NCBI GenBank assembly: GCA_009699795.1
Contig: WLNK01000015.1
Span: forward strand, 1-13,969
Reading direction: 5' to 3'
Source of the DNA: Actinomycetota bacterium
GTDB taxonomy: Bacteria > Actinomycetota > Actinomycetes > Nanopelagicales > Nanopelagicaceae
DNA: 13,969 nt
Shown one piece after another: positions 6,335 to 12,306 of the stretch. Under the pieces are notes generated by a model. It ran no database searches and was not told the origin of the DNA. It saw only the letters and a program-made list of their open reading frames with translations. The stretch's first letter is position 1; each line of letters starts with the position of its first letter. The position numbers and the translations under genes were made by a program.

Positions 6335-7247
6335 TTTCATCCCCATCTGTCTTCTCATCTATGGCTATTACGGGTATATCAAATTCGTCGGTACTCTCAA
6401 TTTCGCCCTCATCCGGACCGTTCCAGCTTATTTGAAGCTCACCAAGAGCAATAACCTGCTCAAAGCGTAAGTTTCCTTGTCGATAAAGATCTAATAGAGC
6501 TAAGAATCGGGCAACTATAACAAGGGTTGAATCAGCATCTGAGCAGAGATTTCGAAAGCTAAGGGTACGAGACCTGCGCAGAGCCTCGACTACATTTCTA
6601 GACTCCTCTGCCACGGAGACCAGCGCGCTGTGAAGGTGGGAAACGGCCACAACAGGAGGCGTTTTGGGGGTCAGGACACGCTGCGCGATAGCGGCGAAAC
6701 GTGTGGCGCCAACGCCTATCAAGACCTCTGGTAGTAGGGCAGCCATCGCAGGATCCAAAGCCACCACGCGAGGGAAAGACTTATCTGCCGCCTCAATTCG
6801 AAGTTGAAAAGTAGCGGCAATCTCCTTAAATGCACGATATTGGAGCAGGCGGGCAAAGAGAATATCCCTTGCCTCAAGTAGGGCCAGATCCTCTTCATCC
6901 TCAACTTCGCCCGAGGGAAGGAGTCTGGCTGCTTTTAGGTCCAAAAGGGTTGCAGCTATGACTAAGAATTCAGTGGCCTGGTCGAGCTGCCATCCTTCTC
7001 CACTGCTCTCTAAAGCGCGAATGTAGGCGATAAATTCGTCGGTGACCACGCTCAGGGATACCTCAGTGATATCCATCTTGTGCCTGGATATGAGCTGGAG
7101 GAGTAAGTCGAAAGGTCCGTCAAAATTTTCTAGATGAACGCTAAAACCTGATCCAACTTCCTCTTCGGCAAAGGCAGCCTCGGCCGGCGCATCTACTAAC
7201 TGCGACGCGCCTAGGCTCTCATGATTAGCCGAAGAATCGATATCCAC
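6327..7247 (-). CDS. scpA: Segregation and condensation protein ScpA (kleisin)
   Basis: Kleisin subunit that bridges the Smc heads and recruits ScpB. The 306-aa product has a poorly conserved acidic N-terminal extension (residues 1-36). The diagnostic kleisin start FDGPFDLLLQLI (42-53) follows, then HKMDITEVSL and a helical core with FLVIAATLLDLKAARLLP (94-111). The C-terminal winged helix (about 235-285) contains FLALLDLYRQGNLRFEQ. A strongly acidic tail ends the protein. GTG 7247 is the only in-frame start that fits upstream of the core. It has no clear Shine-Dalgarno, but TATGGT lies exactly 6 nt before it, suggesting leaderless translation. It is first in scpA-scpB-rluB and divergent from the ParA gene, so the two units share an 89-bp control region. 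Confidence 0.95.
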   Translation of the reverse strand: MDIDSSANHESLGASQLVDAPAEAAFAEEEVGSGFSVHLENFDGPFDLLLQLISRHKMDITEVSLSVVTDEFIAYIRALESSGEGWQLDQATEFLVIAATLLDLKAARLLPSGEVEDEEDLALLEARDILFARLLQYRAFKEIAATFQLRIEAADKSFPRVVALDPAMAALLPEVLIGVGATRFAAIAQRVLTPKTPPVVAVSHLHSALVSVAEESRNVVEALRRSRTLSFRNLCSDADSTLVIVARFLALLDLYRQGNLRFEQVIALGELQISWNGPDEGEIESTDEFDIPVIAIDEKTDGDENV

Positions 7248-7250
7248 TGG

Positions 7251-7275
7251 CGAACCATACTCGCAAGGTGGTTCG
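7251..7275. promoter_or_regulatory. Inverted repeat in the scpA/parA divergent promoter
   Basis: CGAACCA (7251-7257) and TGGTTCG (7269-7275) are perfect 7-bp inverted arms separated by 11 nt, with 18 bp between arm centres. The left arm overlaps the proposed scpA -10 (7254-7259), and the right arm ends 4 bp before the parA -35 at 7280. A dimer bound here could control both directions. The ribbon-helix-helix-like protein of the parA operon is an obvious candidate, by analogy with ParG-type repressors; this is inference. Confidence 0.45.
7254..7259 (-). promoter_or_regulatory. Candidate -10 element for leaderless scpA
   Basis: Minus-strand TATGGT is followed by 6 nt (TCGCCA) and then the scpA GTG at 7247, the same spacing as in front of aroH. 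There is no Shine-Dalgarno sequence before the GTG, in line with a leaderless mRNA. No strong -35 is seen. Confidence 0.4.
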
Positions 7276-7279
7276 TTAC

Positions 7280-7308
7280 TTGCACCCGTTCCCCGGGCAA
7301 ACTAGAGT
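7280..7308 (+). promoter_or_regulatory. Promoter of the parA operon
   Basis: TTGCAC (7280-7285) and TAGAGT (7303-7308) are separated by exactly 17 nt, a good match to a housekeeping sigma factor promoter. The predicted start near 7315 leaves a leader of about 20 nt containing the AAAGAGG ribosome binding site at 7322-7328. Of the promoters proposed here it is the only one with both hexamers at standard spacing. Confidence 0.55.
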
Positions 7309-7336
7309 CGCACCCAAGTAGAAAGAGGTTTCTCGC

Positions 7337-8221
7337 TTGAACGCTAAATCGACATTTGATGACGATGTCTCAACAACGGCATCCCTGCTCAATCGTGAAC
7401 CAAAAAATTTCCTTATCCCTGCGCCGATAACCGAGCATGGTGGGGCAAAAATCATTTCGATCTTCAACCAAAAGGGTGGCGTTGGAAAAACGACGACAAC
7501 GATAAATCTGGGTGCGGCGCTGGCTGAACTGGGTCGAAGGGTTCTGCTCGTCGACTTTGACCCTCAAGGTGGCCTTTCACTCGGACTTGGCGTTAACGCT
7601 CATAGCTTGCCGTTAGAGAACACCGTTTACTACGCGCTGATGACACCAGATGCAAAGGTTGATGAAATAGTTCTTAAGTCATCCGTTGCCAATTTAGACT
7701 TTCTACCTGCAAACCGAGATCTTGGTACAGCCGAAACAACTCTTGGTGCTGAAATTGGTGGGCAGCAATATCTTAAGCGCGCGCTTGCTCGTCTTCGTCC
7801 AGAATATGACGTAATACTTATTGACTGTCAGCCAACTATGGGGCAGCTCACCATCAATGCACTAGTGGCATCTGATGAAGTAATTGTTCCTCTCCAATGC
7901 GAATACTTTGCACTACATGGATTTATCGAACTCAAAGGCAATATCGACAAGGTGCGCAGCTTCCTAAATCCGGAACTTAAACTGATCGGAATTCTTGCCA
8001 CGATGTACGACAAGAAAACACTTCATAATCGTGAGGTCCTTGGCGCTATTTTGGATAAATATCCAGAAGATGTTTTTGAAACTATTATCAGCAAAACAAT
8101 TCGATTCGCCGAGACAACGGTTGCAGGCGAACCAATTACCAGTTATGCATCATCTTCTGGCGGTGCGGCTTCATATCGCCGTCTTGCCAGAGAATTAATC
8201 GCACGAGGAGGCGCACGATGA
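7337..8221 (+). CDS. parA: ParA/Soj-family partition ATPase
   Basis: ParA-type ATPases dimerise on DNA with ATP and position cargo such as chromosome regions. The 294-aa product has the deviant Walker A motif with signature lysine, KGGVGKTT (K46 and K51), an A' motif LLVDFDPQGG (70-79) and Walker B VILIDCQP (159-166). The C-terminal R282/R286 region is helical. The first 38 residues are a linker without an HTH domain, so it is the short type Ib-like form rather than the HTH-bearing type Ia. TTG 7337 is the start: AAAGAGG lies 8 nt upstream. It is on the opposite strand to every flanking gene and overlaps the next gene by ATGA. Its position beside scpA matches mycobacterial Rv1708, so it is probably not the origin-proximal ParA, which would sit with parB. 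It may act in segregation, but the cargo is unknown. Confidence 0.9.
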   Translation: MNAKSTFDDDVSTTASLLNREPKNFLIPAPITEHGGAKIISIFNQKGGVGKTTTTINLGAALAELGRRVLLVDFDPQGGLSLGLGVNAHSLPLENTVYYALMTPDAKVDEIVLKSSVANLDFLPANRDLGTAETTLGAEIGGQQYLKRALARLRPEYDVILIDCQPTMGQLTINALVASDEVIVPLQCEYFALHGFIELKGNIDKVRSFLNPELKLIGILATMYDKKTLHNREVLGAILDKYPEDVFETIISKTIRFAETTVAGEPITSYASSSGGAASYRRLARELIARGGAR

Positions 8222-8637
8222 CACGTAGAGCAAGCTTGCCGGGAGCTGACGAACTATTTAAAGCAAATACTCCTGCGTTGAGCGCAGTTCGCCAGATTGC
8301 CGAACCCGTCGATGTACAAAGTGCTCCTGCAGCAATACCAACTTCTGCACCACTTTCACCTAAGAGCAAAAAAGGTGTCCGTTCAATTCCTCGTCGTCGT
8401 ATCACCGCTGTTGAGAAATCACCTTCTGGTCGCGAGCGTCACGATGACAAAATAACCGTCTACCTTTCTCCGGATGAACTTTTTGATTTGGACCAGGCGC
8501 GACTTACTCTTCGTGGAGATTTAGGTTTAGCCGTAGATCGCGGTCGCATTGTTCGTGAATCCATCGCTGTAATCATTGCTGATCTCGAATCTAAAGGTGA
8601 TCAGAGCATTCTTGCCAGGCGATTGCGCGGAATCTAA
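8218..8637 (+). CDS. Small protein with ribbon-helix-helix-like C-terminus, putative ParA partner
   Basis: A 139-aa protein translated from ATG 8218, overlapping the ParA stop (ATGA), with GAGGAGG 6 nt before the start; the two are co-translated. Residues 1-75 are rich in Pro, Ser, Ala and Arg, look disordered and contain a basic cluster (KSKKGVRSIPRRR, 49-61). Residues 76-127 resemble a ribbon-helix-helix fold: a strand (DKITVYLSP), a first helix (DELFDLDQARLTLR), a longer than usual linker (GDLGLAVD) and a second helix (RGRIVRESIAVIIADLE). RHH proteins are dimeric DNA binders, and small RHH proteins of the ParG/omega kind are centromere-binding partners of type Ib ParA ATPases. I recall a similar unnamed protein next to the parA-like gene in Streptomyces. 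DNA binding and partnership with ParA are inference. Nothing indicates truncation. Confidence 0.8.
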   Translation: MTRRASLPGADELFKANTPALSAVRQIAEPVDVQSAPAAIPTSAPLSPKSKKGVRSIPRRRITAVEKSPSGRERHDDKITVYLSPDELFDLDQARLTLRGDLGLAVDRGRIVRESIAVIIADLESKGDQSILARRLRGI

Positions 8638-8644
8638 AACAAAT

Positions 8645-9562
8645 CTATCTAGCTCGTGGGTGTGCCAAACTGTAGGCTTCACGAACTTTATCGATCGTAA
8701 CAAGGGTGTAAATCTGAGTTGTTGTAACAGATGAATGTCCAAGAAGTTCTTGAACTACTCGAATATCAGCTCCTCCATCGAGTAGATGCGTTGCATAGCT
8801 ATGACGAAAAACATGCGGTGAAATTTTTCCTCTAAGGCCTGCTCTATCTGCAGCGTCGGAGACCATCTGCCAAGCACTTACACGAGAAAGTCTTTGGCCT
8901 CTAGAATTTAAGAACAGCGCTCCATGTTCCTTTGTCGATTTTGCGATTAACGAAGGTCGAAGACGAACTAAGTAATCCTCTAGTGCCTTTTTTGCGTAAC
9001 TGCCAAGTGGCACTAGACGCTCTTTAGACCCTTTGCCTTTCAATTTAAGAGTTTGGATTTCGCCTTCAGGAGTTATGGCAGTGGCTATATCGTTTACATT
9101 TAGACCAACAATTTCGCTCACACGAGCTCCGCTTCCGTAGAGAAGTTCTAAAATCGCGTAATCGCGCAAAGAAATTAGATCGCTTTCACGTTTGGAACTT
9201 TCGATGAGCTTGAGAACTTCTGCGACAGTTAAAGCCTTAGGCAGCTTTCGTGCGAGCTTGGATCTCTCTATCTCCCCCATGGGATTTACAATTGCAAACT
9301 CTCTTGATGCGTATTTATAGAAGCTCTTTACACCCGAAATAATTCGATTAATGCTTGCAGGAGCAAGGTCCTGGGCTTTGAGAAAGGAGTTAAATTCACT
9401 CACATCGTTTGGATTGAGTTTTGCATAATCCAATTTTTTCGCTTCTAGGAAATGTGAAAATTTACTCAAATCCCGGCTATAAGCGCTAATTGAATTGGAA
9501 GATAATCCACGCTCGATTCGCAGGTAATCGAGAAAAGTTCTTTTAGCTAATTCAAATTGCAT
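8645..9562 (-). CDS. xerD: Tyrosine recombinase XerD
   Basis: Site-specific recombinase that resolves chromosome dimers at dif. The 305-aa product has the N-terminal core-binding (SAM-like) domain (residues 1-90) and a catalytic domain with all six active-site residues: R147 (GSGARVSE), K177 (LKGKGSKERLVP), H250 and R253 (SPHVFRHSYATHLL), H276 (ELLGHSSVTTTQ) and nucleophile Y285 (IYTLV). The wording of these motifs is that of XerD/XerC rather than a phage integrase. ATG 9562 overlaps the last codons of ald by 11 nt and has no clear ribosome binding site, suggesting translational coupling. Its 3' end faces the RHH gene across 7 bp. No dif-like site was noticed near it. Whether this genome also encodes XerC or uses XerD alone cannot be seen here. 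Confidence 0.94.
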   Translation of the reverse strand: MQFELAKRTFLDYLRIERGLSSNSISAYSRDLSKFSHFLEAKKLDYAKLNPNDVSEFNSFLKAQDLAPASINRIISGVKSFYKYASREFAIVNPMGEIERSKLARKLPKALTVAEVLKLIESSKRESDLISLRDYAILELLYGSGARVSEIVGLNVNDIATAITPEGEIQTLKLKGKGSKERLVPLGSYAKKALEDYLVRLRPSLIAKSTKEHGALFLNSRGQRLSRVSAWQMVSDAADRAGLRGKISPHVFRHSYATHLLDGGADIRVVQELLGHSSVTTTQIYTLVTIDKVREAYSLAHPRAR

Positions 9563-10640
9563 AGCCGTGAGCGAGTGCTACAGCTTCAAAGGTAATTTTT
9601 CCTGCATGCACATTTAGACCAAGAGCCAACGCTGGGTCATGGTCAATGGCTTCTTTCCAGCCTTTATTTGCTAAAGAAAGCGCGTAAGGAAGCGTTGCGT
9701 TAGTGAGGGCATAGGTAGAAGTAACGGGAACCGCACCCGGCATATTCGCAACGCAATAAAAAATTGAACCGTGAACCAAAAAAGTGGGTTCGGCATGAGT
9801 TGTAGCTTTCGAATCAGCAAAACAACCGCCTTGGTCAATTGCTATATCAACTAGTACGGATCCGGGCTTCATAGTTTTCACTTGCTCATTTGAAACTAAT
9901 TTTGGAGCTTTCGCTCCCGGTACCAATACAGCACCGATAACCAAGTCTGCATTCTTAATTTCACGATCAATCGCAGCAAAAGTTGAAGCCAGAGTCTTGA
10001 TACGACCATTATATATTGAATCGATTTGTGCTAATCGTTGGAGTGATTTATCCAAAATCGTAACATCAGCGCCCATCCCAACAGCAATAACAGCGGCATT
10101 GAGTCCTGCGCTTCCACCACCTATAACTAATACTTTTGCAGGGGCTACACCTGGAACACCACCCATTAAAACTCCACGTCCTCCATGGGGTTTCTGTAGC
10201 GCACTTGCGCCAACTTGAGTGGCTAGTCGACCAGCAACTTCACTCATCGGGGCTAGAAGTGGTAGGTAACCATTTATGCTCACCGTTTCATAGGCGATTG
10301 CAGTACAACCACTTTTTACCAACGCATCCGTGCATTCTTTAGAAGCGGCTAAATGGAGATAGGTGAAAAGTATTTGATCCTTTTGGATTCTCGGATATTC
10401 AATTGCAATTGGCTCCTTGACCTTCAAAATCATTTCCGATTCACGCCAGATTTTTTCTACGTCAGATTCAATCTTGGCACCTACATTTAAGTAATCTTGA
10501 TCTTGCAAAGAGGAACCAACTCCCGCTCCCTTCTCAATTACCACTTCGTGGCCTGCGCGAATGACTTCGGCAGCGCCTTCAGGAGTGAGCGCTACTCGGT
10601 ACTCATGAACTTTGATTTCTTTTGGAACGCCTACACGCAT
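9552..10640 (-). CDS. ald: Alanine dehydrogenase
   Basis: Interconverts L-alanine and pyruvate plus ammonia with NAD(H), linking nitrogen assimilation or alanine use to central carbon. The 362-aa protein starts MRVGVPKEIK and follows mycobacterial Ald closely: substrate-binding R15, K75 (LKVKEP), catalytic H96 (YLHLAAS), APMSEVAGRLA (130-140), GGRGVLMGGVPGV (153-165), the NAD-binding glycine motif GGGSAG (174-179), VLVPGAKAPKLVS (238-250) and catalytic D269 (VDIAIDQGG). The C-terminal TSTYALTNATLPY is also diagnostic. ATG 10640 lies 2 bp after the pyrG stop, and the AAAAAAGG at the end of pyrG is its ribosome binding site. It stands where several actinobacteria have a NUDIX hydrolase gene between pyrG and xerD. 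Function is secure. Confidence 0.96.
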   Translation of the reverse strand: MRVGVPKEIKVHEYRVALTPEGAAEVIRAGHEVVIEKGAGVGSSLQDQDYLNVGAKIESDVEKIWRESEMILKVKEPIAIEYPRIQKDQILFTYLHLAASKECTDALVKSGCTAIAYETVSINGYLPLLAPMSEVAGRLATQVGASALQKPHGGRGVLMGGVPGVAPAKVLVIGGGSAGLNAAVIAVGMGADVTILDKSLQRLAQIDSIYNGRIKTLASTFAAIDREIKNADLVIGAVLVPGAKAPKLVSNEQVKTMKPGSVLVDIAIDQGGCFADSKATTHAEPTFLVHGSIFYCVANMPGAVPVTSTYALTNATLPYALSLANKGWKEAIDHDPALALGLNVHAGKITFEAVALAHGYAI

Positions 10641-10642
10641 AC

Positions 10643-12277
10643 TTAGCCTTTTTTCTTGATAGCTGCTGCAACTAGCCCAACAAAGAGAGGATGGGGGCGC
10701 GTTGGTCGTGAACGTAATTCCGGGTGCGCCTGTGTCCCAACATAATAAGGATGGACATCACCGGGAAGTTCAACGAATTCAACCAAATCGCGTTCTGCAA
10801 ACATTCCAGAGAAAACTAACCCCGCGCTAGAAATTTGATCTCTGTACTCATTATTTACTTCGTAACGATGACGATGACGTTCTGAAATTTCGTTAGCACC
10901 GTATGTTTTAGCAACTATGGAACCGGGAGTAAGAGTTGCCTTGTAAAGTCCGAGTCGCATGGTTCCACCCATATCGCCAGCCCCAGCAACAATATTTTTT
11001 TGATCATCCATGGTTGCAATGACGTGCGTTCCTGAATCCGGTAAGAATTCAGCAGAATTTGCATCTTTTATTCCAGCCAAATTCCTGGCAGCTTCGATGA
11101 CCATGCATTGCAAGCCCAGACAAAGTCCTAAAGTCGGAATTTTATTTTCGCGAGCAAATTTCAGTGCGCCTAATTTGCCTTCAATTCCGCGAATTCCAAA
11201 TCCACCGGGGACGCAAATACCGTCAACTCCGGATAGAGCTTGCTTGGCGCCTTGTGGGCTTTCGCAATCATCACTAGGTATCCAAACGATTTCAATTTTT
11301 GCATTATTAGCAAAACCGCCTGCTCGTAACGCTTCAGAGACTGAAAGATAAGCATCTGGTAAATCTATATATTTACCAACGAGGCCAATTTTTATGTGGT
11401 GCTTAGGATTATGAACTTTCTTTAAAAGATCATCCCATTCGCCCCATTTAACATCGTGGCCACCAAGTGAGAGTCTGGAGACCACGTAAGCATCCAAACC
11501 CTCCGAAAAGAGAACTTTAGGGATGTCATAAATGGATGGAGCATCAACGGCGGCAACAACTGCCTCGGCATCGACGTCGCACATGAGAGAAATCTTTTTC
11601 TTAATCGAATCGGGTATTGGTCGATCCGAACGTAAAACAACAGCATCGGGCGCGATACCAATGCTTCGAAGTGCTGCAACGCTGTGCTGCGTCGGCTTTG
11701 TCTTTAGCTCTCCAGATGGGCCAATATATGGAACCAAAGAAATATGAAGATAGAAGACATTGTCTCGACCAACTTCTTGCCTGAGTTGTCTAGCAGCCTC
11801 AAGAAAAGGTTGTGACTCAATATCGCCAACAGTTCCACCGATTTCGGTGATAACAACATCAACATCCGGTGAATCCATAGCCAGAATTCGCTCTTTAATT
11901 TCATTTGTGATGTGCGGAATTACCTGAACTGTCTCACCAAGATATTCACCGCGGCGCTCACGTGCAATTACACGCGAATAAACCTGTCCGGTTGTTACAT
12001 TCGCAGATCCGTGAAGATTGCGATCAAGAAATCTTTCATAATGTCCGATATCTAAATCTGTTTCGGCTCCGTCATCGGTTACAAAGACTTCTCCATGCTG
12101 AAAAGGATTCATGGTGCCAGGATCTACGTTGAGATATGGGTCCAATTTCTGCATAGTCACGCTGATACCGCGCGCTACGAGGAGTCTGCCAAGACTCGAT
12201 GCCGTTAAACCTTTGCCAAGACTTGAGGCGACACCGCCAGTTACAAAAATATGTTTAGTCACATGTGCTTGGCCCAT
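10643..12277 (-). CDS. pyrG: CTP synthase (glutamine hydrolysing)
   Basis: Makes CTP from UTP, ATP and glutamine, the last step of pyrimidine nucleotide synthesis; Cmk in the neighbouring operon works in the same pool. The 544-aa product has the amidoligase domain first, with KHIFVTGGVASSLGKGLTAS and the P-loop at 18-25, LDPYLNVDPGTM, and EIGGTVGDIESQPF. A class I glutamine amidotransferase domain follows, with PGGFG, nucleophile Cys386 in LGLCLGLQ, and His518/Glu520 in AHPELRSRP. The length matches the family. I chose ATG 12277; a TTG at 12286 would add three residues. It begins 29 bp after the recN stop, with AGGT 10 nt before the ATG, so it is probably cotranscribed. A TAGGTT at 12291-12286 might act as a weak internal -10. 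Confidence 0.97.
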   Translation of the reverse strand: MGQAHVTKHIFVTGGVASSLGKGLTASSLGRLLVARGISVTMQKLDPYLNVDPGTMNPFQHGEVFVTDDGAETDLDIGHYERFLDRNLHGSANVTTGQVYSRVIARERRGEYLGETVQVIPHITNEIKERILAMDSPDVDVVITEIGGTVGDIESQPFLEAARQLRQEVGRDNVFYLHISLVPYIGPSGELKTKPTQHSVAALRSIGIAPDAVVLRSDRPIPDSIKKKISLMCDVDAEAVVAAVDAPSIYDIPKVLFSEGLDAYVVSRLSLGGHDVKWGEWDDLLKKVHNPKHHIKIGLVGKYIDLPDAYLSVSEALRAGGFANNAKIEIVWIPSDDCESPQGAKQALSGVDGICVPGGFGIRGIEGKLGALKFARENKIPTLGLCLGLQCMVIEAARNLAGIKDANSAEFLPDSGTHVIATMDDQKNIVAGAGDMGGTMRLGLYKATLTPGSIVAKTYGANEISERHRHRYEVNNEYRDQISSAGLVFSGMFAERDLVEFVELPGDVHPYYVGTQAHPELRSRPTRPHPLFVGLVAAAIKKKG

Positions 12278-12306
12278 GGGAGTCAAACCTATCAGGAATC
12301 GCGGCC

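Noticed and set aside
7248..7336. parS-type sites near parA
   Set aside because: No TGTTTCACGTGAAACA-like sequence was noticed here or elsewhere in the window, so this is not the canonical parABS locus.
11010..11351. 113-codon plus-strand frame inside pyrG
   Set aside because: It is antisense to the glutaminase domain of a clearly real pyrG, with no recognisable protein features or ribosome binding site; a shadow frame.
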